Source: Balanoglossus misakiensis (lineage: Eukaryota; Hemichordata). Taken from it: a stretch of DNA of 64,000 nucleotides. This document shows positions 1 through 11,800 of the stretch, piece after piece. The DNA is taken from assembly GCA_040954595.2 (NCBI GenBank), contig CM082583.2:10354001-10418000 (forward strand). Reading direction: 5' to 3'. Position numbers and translations under genes: made by a program. How positions within the stretch are numbered: position 1 is the first letter of the stretch; the number at the start of each line of letters is the position of its first letter. Below the pieces are notes generated by a model, which worked only from the letters and a program-made list of their open reading frames with translations, had not been told where the DNA came from and made no database searches.

Positions 1-20
1 ATTCATAAGTTCATTCTTTC

Positions 21-129
21 ATCCATCCATCCATCCATCCATCCATCCATCCACCCACCCACCCATCCATCCATCCATCCATCCATCCATCCATCCATCC
101 ATCCATCCATCCATTCATTCATTCATTCG
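21..129. repeat. Tetranucleotide microsatellite (ATCC)n with ACCC and ATTC variants
   Basis: An uninterrupted run of ATCC units, with a short block of CACC variants in the middle and ATTC variants at the right end. It is a simple tandem repeat with no coding potential. Confidence 0.95.
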
Positions 130-2166
130 TGAATAAACTTGGAGAATCAGAAATTGGTTTTCCAGAGGAGTTTCGAATGAATTGAAATGTTAGAAAACGC
201 TCCGTGTATTGAATGAATCGCCACGCTGCGCAAATGAACAACGCAAACGTCTGGGTGGTAGCAGTCACACCTTTGCACCTATTCGCAGGGTGCCCATGGC
301 ATAGGGAGATTGAGTTAGGTTGACCTATATTGTCTTGTTCTTGATGACGTAGGCAATTGAAATGAAAACAAGGCCTTTTGGCATTTGTCGGAAATCCGCG
401 TCTTTTTGTCAGTTCGTGAATCTGAAAACTACTCTCTACTTGGAAAAAGTCAAAACGTTACCATGGCCGTTAAGGAAGTGGCTTTTTCGGTTTCAAACCA
501 CGTTTTTTTGCTATTGTGCACGCGATCGCCATGAGGTGTATAGATGCCTTACACTAAACGTAGCGAACGCATCGGAAAATTAGAATATGCAAACAATATC
601 TGTGTGTGTGCCTTAAGAAATCGGCCGCAAATGCACAGCGTGGAGACATGTGGACATTATGCGCATGATCTTTGAAAGTGACAACAGCTGATCTGTTTGT
701 ATTCACCACCAACAAGAAAAAAAAACTGTGGTAAAGTTTCCATGACATATTTCAAAAATGAGGTTGGGTTGCTACAATGGTGACATTTAAAAGAAAGTAA
801 TGAGGTTATCCCCGAGGTTATGTCCCCCAATATCACTTGTACGCGGAGCTGTGTTGGAACCTGACCGCATCACACACGAACCGTGTGTTGGGGTTCATGA
901 CGTCACGAGTATCAACCCAGCTGGCTCAGATAACAAGTACAGGGAAACTGGGCATTTGGGGCACTTTTTTTACTATCGCAAACAGTTCCATGAACCGATG
1001 TCCACATCGAATCAAACTCGTAGTTTTTAATCTGAGGCCTCAAAATATGAATATCATTAATAAATTCGGTTTGAGAAGCTTTAACAGATCATGCATCAAA
1101 TAAATATTGCCTGGGGCATCAAGAAATTCTCAGACCCGTCGTCACCGTGTAACTTAGCAGATTTAAGTTGACACTGCACTATTCGTTAATGGGTTCATTA
1201 TACCTTTGCAGTAGCAGAATTTGCCCAAATTCCCAAACGTCGCCAGGCGAACACGACAAAACCTCAGTAAGTGTTTCATCAAAATGGATTCTGTAATTTC
1301 TACAGAACTCGTCTTGGGAATGGGCGCTGATTTGTTCCATCCATAAAGATTCGCCACATCGGTTGGTGGCGTCTGCAGCACGCATGCACACAAACAAAGA
1401 ACACCCACTGATCGTCACCAGGCAGATTAGCAGCAAAGTTTCCCAATAAATAATAAATGGAACAAACATGGCATACTTCTATACTCCTGGAGTAATGTTC
1501 TAGACTGGGAATTATTACAGTATTACATCAGTTGCCATGCTGTAGAACGTAACCATGGAACCGGTAGGCATGTCAACATTGTGCGACAAAGTAACGCCAG
1601 TGCCTTCGTTAGCAAAGCATAGAATTCTTCTCACGAACGAATCTGTGGGCGATATTTGTCAAAGATCTTATTTGAATCTCATGCCATTCACGCTCCGCTG
1701 GTGTCAGCAATGTAGTTCCGGGCCATCACAAAAACTTACTGATGTAAAGTTACCGTCGCGACATCACGCAATCAAGAAGATGCCATAGTAGTGAAATAGA
1801 AATTAAAAACTGCCTTCAAGACGACGAGACTCACTGGACTGGCAAATTTCCCTTCCTTTGTAGATTTCATTATTTTCGGCATAGCAACGCAAATTTCCCT
1901 TGTGTCGTAGACTTCACTGTTTACGGCATTGCAACATTGTCCATGTCGTGGACAACTACATGTATGTCAAAAAATTTAAAGGTACCATGGCGATTTCGAA
2001 TTTACGGTCAGAATTTTCTGAACATTTTGTACCTTTGCGGACTGTACACTTTATGGCTAGGGCAGGGTTACCAATCAAAACCGGATTGACGTATTGCCCT
2101 TCATGAATGAATCAAGAGTAAAGATGAACTTGCACGACAACAACAACAACAACAAACAATACCTAC
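130..2166. other. No exon recognised; presumed first intron of the ammonium transporter gene
   Basis: No open frame here shows recognisable protein similarity or convincing splice-site pairs. Because the exon at 2167-2329 ends in a donor on the minus strand, this stretch is most simply the 5' part of the transporter's first intron, with the next exon beyond the left edge. Confidence 0.4.
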
Positions 2167-2329
2167 CCGACTGCATGGTGAAAATGACGAAGGCACTAGT
2201 CAGGATCCAGGTGGCATCGTCCCACTCGTTGGGCAGAAGATGCAACAGGATAGTGGTGTTGTTGCAGCGATCCGAATATTCGAGGTTGAAGTCCACCCCT
2301 GACCCGTTGCTGGCGTTTCCATGTGACAT
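2167..2329 (-). CDS. Ammonium transporter (AMT/MEP/Rh superfamily), first coding exon only
   Basis: The exon encodes 54 residues plus one base. It opens with an ATG (complement of 2327-2329) and ends at a GTAGGT donor just below 2167. The N-terminal ~38 residues are polar with potential N-glycosylation sites (NAS, NGS, NNT), as expected of an extracellular N-terminus. They are followed by the start of a first membrane helix, DDATWILTSAFVIFTMQSG. The WILTS-x-F-x-IFTMQSG pattern is characteristic of TM1 in AMT-type ammonium channels, where the family normally continues FGLLESG; the intron falls exactly at that point in phase 1. AMT proteins move NH4+/NH3 across membranes as trimers. The remaining ten or so helices are not in the window, so this could also be a gene fragment. 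Family assignment rests on this motif alone. Confidence 0.7.
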
Positions 2330-3621
2330 TTCGGAGACGCGTGAGTAGAACGCAGATGAGTGAGCAACAGAAAATAAGCTACCGTGCTGCCATTAACATC
2401 TGAAATTTAAACGATAAAATGAGAACAACAATAATTCTGTTTTACGTGTTCAATTATCTATCGGCCTAATACAATTCACGGGTTGCGTAAGCAGATGCAA
2501 ATTAGGTCGTTGTCAAGTGGAGATAGTAATTACTCGGGTGATGGTAATAAGTGCATTTGTAATCATAAACCACGTGATTGCCATCGCTCTATATTTTCAA
2601 GTCTAGTGCTGAAATTTTGAATCGATCTATTTATTTCTTATACATGTGTATCAAGAAACTGAGCGATCGTCTTCTTCACTGTAACAGTTATATAATACAA
2701 AGTGACCTCATTCTTGCAGTTGAGAACCACATGTCGATCAAATGTGCTAAGTGTGTATACAGTAACCCAGACGATACGCTGTAAACAAGATCAGACATTG
2801 TTGTCTGAGGTACAATCAATAACCGCCACGTTTTCGAAGATTCATAGAAAACAGATTCCAGGTAGGCGAGGGATGATTCATCAAATGTGTCATCTGTGAT
2901 GTTTCCCGTTCGAATCACTGGCAAATGCATATGTTCATCTTTGCGTTTTGTTTCACACGTTAAAGGACAAGTCTGTCTTAATACTCACGCGCTATCCTTC
3001 CGGTTCTTCAACTAAACCAGCATTAGGTTTTTATACTTCAAAGTACTAAACGACATCAATCGCGACACGACATGTCAGTAGAGCGTTACGAAGCCTTCGC
3101 AGTACGCTTGCCGCCAGTTTACCGATTTATTCCCGTGATGCACCTCGACAACCCCGCTCCTTTTCTTCCCTCGGCTGACGGTCGCACATCCACGGGACGG
3201 TTGACAGTTGACGGCAAAAACACTGGACGGACACAGTAGCTTGCCTGGTGCCAAATACGGAGAGACGCTATGCGTATGCTTGTAACTTCACAGGGCACCG
3301 TAACACAGCACCAACGATACGTCGCATCTATCCATGCTGGCTTTTTAGGAAATATAATCCCGAATATCCCGTGTTCCATACACCAGTGAAGAATAAAGTC
3401 AGTCCCTATAGGAAGACCGACAACAAAGGGGGTAAAATAATCGCTTGTGCGTCGGTGAGATCTGGTCCCAAGCAAGGTCAAAGATTCAGAGGGCGCCTCC
3501 GGTCACAGGAAGATCCATGTGTATATCAGGAAATAAAATCCTGTATAGAGAACACAAAAGATCATTTTCAACATTTGCATGTTAATCAACGACATTTATG
3601 GGTAAACATCCTGATACACGG

Positions 3622-3746
<125 letters not shown>

Positions 3747-4589
3747 ATATCAAAGGGGTTCATTTTATCAATAAAACATGCTCGTCGAAAGGCCTCTGTT
3801 TTCAGACGAACCTACAGAATGGCACCGATAAATAGATTTGAGTAGATTACACCGTTCTGGCTCAACGGGCTTATTAAAGAAAATAGTTGGATACAGGATT
3901 ATCTCACAAATATTGCATATGCCATTCCCCTCAGACAGGATTATGAGAAACATATTTGGGAATATTAAACGCAAAGTAAATTGCACACGCTCTCGGGGCT
4001 CCGGCATTCATGTTAAATAATCCATCACTCTCGCAATTGGGCATCACGTTTTGCACAAACAATATTCTTGCAACGATTCTCTTACAACATACGGGACTTC
4101 TTCAAGGAACAATTGTAGGGTAAGAGACTGAATTGTACACAGCCATGCGTATGCACGGCACGCATTCACCAAGAATCGTTATAAACACAGTTTGAATTCT
4201 AGCCCCCAGAACTGTGTACTGTTGCAGGCAGGATGATCTGTTCACCCTGCCGACTCGACTTTACATCAACAAGCCATTATAGTATGCTCGCCGCGAATAA
4301 CGGTTCCCAATTTACAGTGGCAGTCCTTATAAGGCAAAGTTAATGCCATTTACACCGTAGATTCTCCTGAAAAGCCTTCTGAATCTGTGTATGTGCATGA
4401 TTTCTTTCTAAAAGTGAAAATCGTCTGGAATACTTAATTGCTAGCCATCCATTATTGATAGTCTGATGAATAGAAAGTAAACAGTACGATTGATTATTGT
4501 GGCATCGACATACGGAGTGATTGAACAGATAAACCGACATCATTTAGTAACAACATTTCTTTTCGTTTCGAATAGCTCGGATGAGCAAA

Positions 4590-4609
4590 CTGTCTGTCTG
4601 TCTGTCTGC
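4590..4609. repeat. Short (CTGT)n microsatellite
   Basis: Five perfect CTGT units in the gene-free stretch left of the retrotransposon. Confidence 0.85.
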
Positions 4610-4924
4610 TCATTCACATGTTCCGCGTCCGCGTAGTAGGCCTAAATAACTTATTCATGTCTTCACATATGTTCGTAAATTGTGCCACCGTAACTTAAAC
4701 CCTAAATGAAAGAAAACACATCGATTGGCCGCAGGCCTAAACACTCTTAAAATTGGCTTTTTATTCATAATTTATACATCAGGTGCGTTTTAAGTTGCCC
4801 TCGTTTTCCTCTTCAACTTGTTTATACTTTTCACGTCAAAGCCGCAAGAGACAAGATTGTTGATGGTTTTTAAAAATTTATGATCGCACGTGTCCAGCAT
4901 TCGAACAACCCCAAAGAAGTTTTA

Positions 4925-7867
4925 ATATATATATTTATTGCTCTTAAAGGCCTCCGGCCCATATTGCAACATTAGATTATAAATACAAAAAATATATACA
5001 TCATGAGAGTGAGTACTTTACATGGTTATAAAGATTTCTTCTCTCAATTTATACGCCTTATATACAAATAGTGCCAGCTTGAAAATGACTGTGCTATTGG
5101 AGGAAGACATTAGTGCATAAAACTTTTCAATCGTTGGCTGTGAATAAGACCATTGTGGTAAGTGTTGGAGTCTTAAATTGTGATATAAAGGGCAAATACA
5201 AATGAAATGAAATTCGTTCTCTATTTCATGTGAGTCACAAATTTGACATATTCTATCTTCGAGAGCAACGCCCTGGGCTCTACCTTTTTCAATTTCTAAA
5301 TCTAGCCCAGAGCTTCTGAGACAGGCAAGTGCTCTCTTGAACCTGAAGAACATGTTCGATGTTAAATAATCTTCTGTGTGGAATAAAAATTTAAAATTAC
5401 AATACACACGGAGTTTGTCTTTACTACACACTTCTGCATGCCAGTTTTGTTTAAAAATATCCATAGCTCTTTGTGTAAAATGTTGGAGGAAGACATTGAA
5501 ATCTCCCGGACCTTGCCAAAACCAGACTTCCCCAAAACCATGCTCACAAAGTAAATGTTTAACATGGGTAGCCCAGGATTCTTTGTTATTTTCATCGAGT
5601 GATATAGCTAGCTGATATGCATGCTTAGCAATTCTGTTTTGGGGCATATTTAGAAGTTTATACCAATATGATAAAACCTTTTTAAAACTATGTATGAAAA
5701 TTGGGAATCTACCACATTCCCCTAAAACAAAGACATCCGGGGTAGTAGATTTGATTCCCATGAAAGCTTTACAGTATTTAAGGTGGACTCGTTCAACTAC
5801 ACTATACATGCGGTAACCCCAAATTTCAGCCCCATATGTCAAAATTGGTAATACCATGGTATCAAAAAGCTTAAAGTATTCTTGAAAAGTCAAAGGACAA
5901 GTATTTCTAATCATACAGAGAATACAACCCATAGCTTTCCTAGCTTGATCTGCTAAGGTAAGTACAGCTTTACTCCAAACATTACGACTAGATATCATAA
6001 GCCCAAGGTATTTGTAATAACTTACAGTTTTCACTTTTTGTCCATTAAAAACCCATTTTTCACTTTTTTTCAGAATGCCCCCTCGCCTAAAAACAATGAC
6101 ATGTGATTTGTTAAGATTTACATTCATTTTCCACTTAGCACAGAAAGACTCTAAAACTCGAAGCAGATTTTGTAATCGTCCTGGGGTGTCACTAAATATT
6201 GTTACATCGTCAGCATACAAAAGTGAAAATAAATCGTACAAATCTTGTGTCAGTTGTATACCTCCCTGGTCCGAATTTTCTAACATGGTATTTAATTCAT
6301 TTATAAAAAGCGAAAACAAAAGGGGACTCAACATGCATCCCTGACGCACGCCAACAGAACACTGAAAATAGTTAGTTCTCCCTTGTTGGGATTTTACACA
6401 GGATTTAAGCCCATGGTACATTGACTTAAGAATATTAAACATTTTGCCCTGTACACCCTCAGTGGACAGTCTGTACAGCAACAAATTGTGATTTACAGTG
6501 TCGAAAGCCTTACTGAAATCTATAAATGCACAATAAAAGCGTCCCCTTGATCTACAAAGATACTTTTGAACCATGACATGTAACGTAAAGATGTTATCAA
6601 TGGTGCTATAACCACGTCTGAAGCCAGTCTGACACTCAGTAATGCAACCGATCATCTCTGCCCATTTAGTCAATCTCTGGTTCAAGATAAAAGTAAAAAT
6701 TTTACCAATCGAGTCCAGAAGCGTTATGCCTCGGAAATTATTTGGGTCATGAAAACTACCCTTCTTATGTAGCGGGACTATGATACCCATACTCCAGTCT
6801 CTTGGAAAAACACCAGCATCAAAAACGGCATTAAACAGAAAGTGTAGTACAGGCATAAGACTATTTTTAGCATCTCTGTAAAATTCATTTGGTAAGCCAT
6901 CAGGACCAGGTGATTTACCAGTTTTAAGCATATCCAAAGCATACAATATCTCATCGTTGCTAATAGGATGGTTGAGAATGTCCTCATTGGAGGTTTCATC
7001 TCCGTGAGAGAATTCAATGGTTTCAAGAAAATTTTCCACACTGATATCAAAATTGGTTTTCTGGTAGACAGGGTTGTGCAATTTATCAAAGTGATCCATC
7101 CAGTCAGCAGCTGAGATATTGGAGAGGGGTTTTTGACCCCCCTTAAAATATTTAACTCGTTTCCAAATGTTCTCCCCATTGTTACAGAATGAAGAATAAA
7201 AATTTTCTTTGTTGATTCTACACAGAGATTTAAACGTTTCCTTGCGATCCTTATAATTTTTTAAACTCTCCTGGTCATTTAAATCTCTGAAATAACGGAG
7301 GGCTTTGTACATATTCATTTTAGCTATTTCACAATCTTTGTTGAACCATTTTGGCTGCAATACTCTCTTTGTAACATTCCTAGTCTTGACAGTAAACTTA
7401 TGGAAGCCTGCTGCAGCCCATGTCAATAAAGCATACACTTTTGAAGTCAACTCATTTATATCATTCCTCCCGGAATCAAGAATACAACTGATATGTTGTT
7501 GACCCTCCGGTGAGGTGACCTTTTCATTAAATTTACCCCTTTTCTCATTATCCCACTTAAAAAATGTATAGTCGTGAAAATCTGAGCCTTGGACTCTTTG
7601 TGTATTTTCAGGAAGACATGACAATTCAATATTCATGGTACATGACAAAGGGAAGTGATCAGAGTCACTCCTATCTTCAACATTAAAATCTGAAACATGT
7701 TTAAATAAATCGCTGGACACAATCATATAATCCACTACACTGGTCCCCCTGTTAGCAATACAAGTAAAGTTACCAGCCAGATCCCTCCCACATCTTCCAT
7801 CCAAAGAAGTTGTTGAATTATTGAGTAAAGCTTTCGGTAGAAATGGTTGTGCGCCCTCAATTGTCAC
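4925..7867 (-). mobile_element. Non-LTR (LINE) retrotransposon, 5'-truncated, jockey/CR1-like superclade
   Basis: The element lies on the minus strand. Its left (3') end has a short 3' UTR that finishes in an AT-rich tail containing AATAAA (complement near 4935-4945). Its right (5') end is lost inside the endonuclease domain. No LTRs flank it. I could not delimit a target-site duplication, so both ends are approximate. 5' truncation is the usual outcome of target-primed reverse transcription. Assignment to the APE-endonuclease-carrying jockey/CR1 group, not RTE or R2, is by overall domain order and is tentative. Confidence 0.85.
5018..7867 (-). CDS. LINE ORF2-type polyprotein: partial APE endonuclease plus reverse transcriptase
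   Basis: An open frame of about 949 codons. The first codon of this interval is GTG, not ATG, so no authentic start survives. Residues ~20-80 are the C-terminal part of an APE-like endonuclease (SVVDYMIVS and the terminal SDHFPL motif); the N-terminal catalytic half is missing. Residues ~300-600 form the reverse transcriptase: QTGFRRGYST near 415, FSKAFDTVNH near 452, GVRQGCMLSP, and catalytic YADD near 550. Residues ~870-895 hold a cysteine/histidine cluster (CQICDS...HFICICPLYH) like that at the C-terminus of many LINE ORF2 proteins. No stop or frameshift interrupts the frame, which suggests a fairly young copy. Without the endonuclease half it should not be autonomous. Confidence 0.93.
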   Translation of the reverse strand: MTIEGAQPFLPKALLNNSTTSLDGRCGRDLAGNFTCIANRGTSVVDYMIVSSDLFKHVSDFNVEDRSDSDHFPLSCTMNIELSCLPENTQRVQGSDFHDYTFFKWDNEKRGKFNEKVTSPEGQQHISCILDSGRNDINELTSKVYALLTWAAAGFHKFTVKTRNVTKRVLQPKWFNKDCEIAKMNMYKALRYFRDLNDQESLKNYKDRKETFKSLCRINKENFYSSFCNNGENIWKRVKYFKGGQKPLSNISAADWMDHFDKLHNPVYQKTNFDISVENFLETIEFSHGDETSNEDILNHPISNDEILYALDMLKTGKSPGPDGLPNEFYRDAKNSLMPVLHFLFNAVFDAGVFPRDWSMGIIVPLHKKGSFHDPNNFRGITLLDSIGKIFTFILNQRLTKWAEMIGCITECQTGFRRGYSTIDNIFTLHVMVQKYLCRSRGRFYCAFIDFSKAFDTVNHNLLLYRLSTEGVQGKMFNILKSMYHGLKSCVKSQQGRTNYFQCSVGVRQGCMLSPLLFSLFINELNTMLENSDQGGIQLTQDLYDLFSLLYADDVTIFSDTPGRLQNLLRVLESFCAKWKMNVNLNKSHVIVFRRGGILKKSEKWVFNGQKVKTVSYYKYLGLMISSRNVWSKAVLTLADQARKAMGCILCMIRNTCPLTFQEYFKLFDTMVLPILTYGAEIWGYRMYSVVERVHLKYCKAFMGIKSTTPDVFVLGECGRFPIFIHSFKKVLSYWYKLLNMPQNRIAKHAYQLAISLDENNKESWATHVKHLLCEHGFGEVWFWQGPGDFNVFLQHFTQRAMDIFKQNWHAEVCSKDKLRVYCNFKFLFHTEDYLTSNMFFRFKRALACLRSSGLDLEIEKGRAQGVALEDRICQICDSHEIENEFHFICICPLYHNLRLQHLPQWSYSQPTIEKFYALMSSSNSTVIFKLALFVYKAYKLREEIFITM

Positions 7868-8890
7868 AATTAGGAGTAATGTGCCATGGTTTCGAGCAGG
7901 GCGAGAGGTGGCGCTGCATTTTACGTTCCCAATGGGTTGGGTTTTTTCTAGCGCATTTTATCGATAAAATAAAGAAATGAGTAAATAAACAAACTCAACG
8001 AATGCCAAAGTTTCATCACGCTGGCATTCAAATGTTTCAAAACTTGATGATGAGTTTAGATAGTTTGATAAGCGGGAGTCCATATTCTTGAGAAACAAAC
8101 TTATACGCAGTGAGTGTTTTCTTGCTAAGCGCGTTTGGATCACTGCGCGCTCTACACGCAGAAAAGCCGTTGTGCGGGATTTTTTTCTTCGGAAACTACA
8201 CGTTCTAAGAACTGCTTCTTGCGTCACCGTGTGCGCGCGACTCTTCTGAAAACGGAATCGAATTTGTTCGATCTCTTTCTTCATTTCGTTTCACAGTTAC
8301 ATGCGATTGCAAAGAAGGAAACAGAAATTTATTTGGTAAGTTACGTTATATTTTCTTTTCTGCGTTTGTAAAACACCGTTCATCGCGAACGCAAAAGACA
8401 TATTGATCCCGAAAATATTCAAATCAACAATGTTCATCAGGGCATTTCACTTTAGGGACACGAGCGAGTCAAATACTTTAGGCCCTACTGACCCATTTTT
8501 TGCAAGTTGTCTATTCGTCCCGTAAACATCCTTCTATGTTGTTATTACAGTGACAAGCAGACAAGCACGGAGACATGTAAATCGGTGAGAAAATAACGTT
8601 ATATAGGCCTAATAGGAATTGTACATCACATCGCATTACATCACATATCCGTGGCAAACAACAAGTCACAATGTCGCACAGAAAACAGTTGACATAATCA
8701 TATTGTGTCGCACATGCATTACAAAGCTACGAATCACGATGGATAGTGTAACGTTTTGCAAAATGATTACTAGTATGTCACGCCTTGTGTACTACGCTGT
8801 GTATGTCTATAGCACTTGTCATCCTCCATATCACATCAATCCCTTTCTTCCACCTCAATAGCCAGGCGTTGGCGTTTGCCTCGGATAATT
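7868..8890. other. Presumed promoter and 5' UTR region of gene A
   Basis: No coding exon was recognised. The stretch around 8100-8260 is richer in CpG than the surroundings and could be the promoter of gene A, whose first coding exon begins at 8891. No TATA box or other core element could be assigned with confidence. Confidence 0.3.
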
Positions 8891-11800
8891 ATGGCTACCC
8901 CAGAGAAGCCACCCAAGCCGCTCAAGTCGGTCAGTTTTGCTCTCGAGCGCCCTCGTGAGGAGAGGATGGGCAGGGACACCAGGTCCCTGTTCACCGTTAG
9001 GTGAGTCTATGATCTAACAACGTTTTGCATGGTCATTCGAAGACCGTTTACCCATATGCAAATTACAAGTGATTAATCCAGAGCAGGCCTATGTAATGGT
9101 AACGGTATCATTCCTACAGACAACGCCCCGAGGATTTCGCCGACAGCAAATTGATCAGACCCAAGTTTAGTTCCCCATCGATGAACCTGTCAACACTTTA
9201 CGTAGCCGCCCAAGATGAATCCGATACAACTGAATCCGAATCCGATGATATGGAGGTGGAAGGTAAGTAGAAAGGGTGATCGAGTGAACGTTCAGGGGAT
9301 AACGCTGTAAAACAGCCCAATCTTCGTTAAAAAGACACTGTAAATTGACCTTCGTCATATCAAAAACCGAACAAGTATTTGGAGACATACTGCAATCCAT
9401 GTCACACGAGAATGTTCATAAACTGCCCAGTCATGCGAGATCTCGCAGGGTCTCGCGGAGTTCTAAAAACGGTGTATTGCTAAAGCTCTATGGCCATGTT
9501 TACAGAGGTTCTTGAGGTTGCCATGAAATCAGATGATGACGAGGACATGGATTACCGAATGGATGGCGACCAAGAACCCTCACACGCTGCGTCATCGGGA
9601 CTGTCTTTCGAGCCGATTATCGAAACGCCAGGTAAACTGATACAAATGTACATGTATACGTGTGCTCACATGCCAACGACGTGTCGGACGATTCCCCACT
9701 GTCACTGATATTCGAGCATGGTACCACTGATCATATGCATAGAATTAGTCGTATGCTTTCATTATTTTAACATTAATTTAGTGTAATTGTGATTTTACGT
9801 AGAGTCAGATCAAGAGTGGGAGCCGACTCCAGGTCAACCACCTTTTCAGTCCGACGACAGGACGTACCGAATAACCGAAGTAGAAATGCCTGACGCTGTG
9901 CCAGATGGCCCGACTGTCGATGGTGCTGCTGGGGGCTCCACCAGCGACACTTCTGTTGGTATCAGGCCGCCGTCCGACCCCGGTTCCGGGTCTGACATTT
10001 CCAATAGCGGCAGCCTGTCATCGACGTATTCGGGTAGCAGGTCCAACAGCACCTCTTCAGCTGATTCGACCGGACGCTCTGATTTGACGGTTTCCTCTGT
10101 CACCACAGATCAGTCCGATTTCACCGCCGAAACCGGGCAGTCCCTTGAAAGTAGCCTCACAACGGGCACCTACTCCAGCTACACCTCGGGCCAAACGGGG
10201 ACAACCGGAACGACAATTTCGAGTTTCACAACAGACATGACACACTCAACGACTGCAACCGAGTCCACGCTGCGAAGTCTGACGTCAACCGACCCTTCGT
10301 CCGACACCTACAGCTCCAGCATCACAACGGGAACGTACACCCTCACCGGGAGTGAAACTCAGACCGAGTCTTCCAGGGCGGGTCTGAGAAGTTCCTCGAG
10401 TGGCCAGACCAGCAGCGACACGGTCATATCCGCGCACTTAACCGGATCAGACAAATCGCTCGGTTCTGAGAAACCTTGGGATCCACAGAAAGCAGAACCC
10501 AACACACCGCCCCCATCTTCAGCCTCTGAGCAGTCGCTTTCATCCGAGACTGAAGAAACTGTAGAGAAATCGAAGCTGAATACATCTTCCAATCTCGACT
10601 CGGTTGTACCTGACCCTGACGCAAGATCCAAACAGTCAATTGACCGTACAGAAGATGGGCCTGTGGCTCTGGAATCGCTGCATGGTCGTGACAGACAACC
10701 TGAACTTATCGAAAGAGCTCCAAGTGGCGAACCTATCAAAACCTTTCAAGCAACTGAGTCCAAAATCAGCTACACGACTCCGTCGGTTCTTTTGACGAGG
10801 AAAGAGATAGAAGAAGCAAATGAGTCTTTCCCTAGCTACACAACACCTTCAAGGATGCATCAAAAGATCACAGACAGAGCTAACACTGATAATATACATA
10901 TAACTGAATCCATGAAAAGCTACACGACTCCGTCGGTTCTTTTGACGAGGAAAGAGATAGAAGAAGCAAATGAGTCTTTCCCTAGCTACACAACACCTTC
11001 AAAGATGCATCAAAAGATCACAGACAGGGCCACCACTGACAATATACATATAACTGAGTCCGCGAAAAGCTACACGACTCCATCGGTTCTTTTGGCGCAG
11101 AGAGACCAGCGGGAAAGCATGGATTCTCTGCCTTCAGACACCACTCCCTCTAGAAGGAGTGACGTGGCCAAAAGCTCTGCTGAAAAGATGGCATCTGCTT
11201 CTCATTTCGAAAGTCCATCGCAGACACTGGCAGACGAAGATGGCGGACATCGCCAGGTTGGTGACCGTTCAAGTTCTTCAAGGTTCTCACCATCTCCCGC
11301 TTCGTCAACGTCATCCGTTGAAGTTGTGCCTGAGCCAGAAAGGGAGGACAGCAGAATCGATCCTGAATTTGGCGAGAAGTATCCGAGTCTGCAGAAGGCT
11401 TTAAGCGACCAGAAGACTGCCAGCAGTCACATTCAGTCAGTTGCCACAGAGGATGGCCCCGTGAAAGACGAATCCAAAATCTCAGCCAAAGAATCTCTGC
11501 CATCTTACCATGTAACCTGGAGCCGCGAGACATTTTCTACGCCTCAACGTGGTAATGAAGCAGCTGCCGATGCACCCAGTCAAGAAGACATCTCAGGAAC
11601 ACCTCTCTCATCATCGTTTGTCGTTGTGTCAGATTCGGATTTGCCACGTGCAGACGAGATAGACGAACGGCTACAGCATGTTTATGGAGGGCATCTGTTT
11701 CCAGAGTCATCATCTGAATTGATGTCGGATGCATACACCGAAAGTGATAGGAGCATGGCGTTTGGTACGTCTTTTGCCAGTGCTCCAACTCCAACACTAC

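Noticed and set aside
1179-1469. Minus-strand open frame considered as the next ammonium-transporter exon
   Set aside because: It lacks the expected FGLLESG continuation and membrane-helix pattern of the family.
4909-7812. CCAAAGAAGTT at both 4911 and 7804 as a target-site duplication of the LINE
   Set aside because: The right copy lies inside the endonuclease coding frame, within recognisable protein sequence, so it cannot be flanking target DNA.
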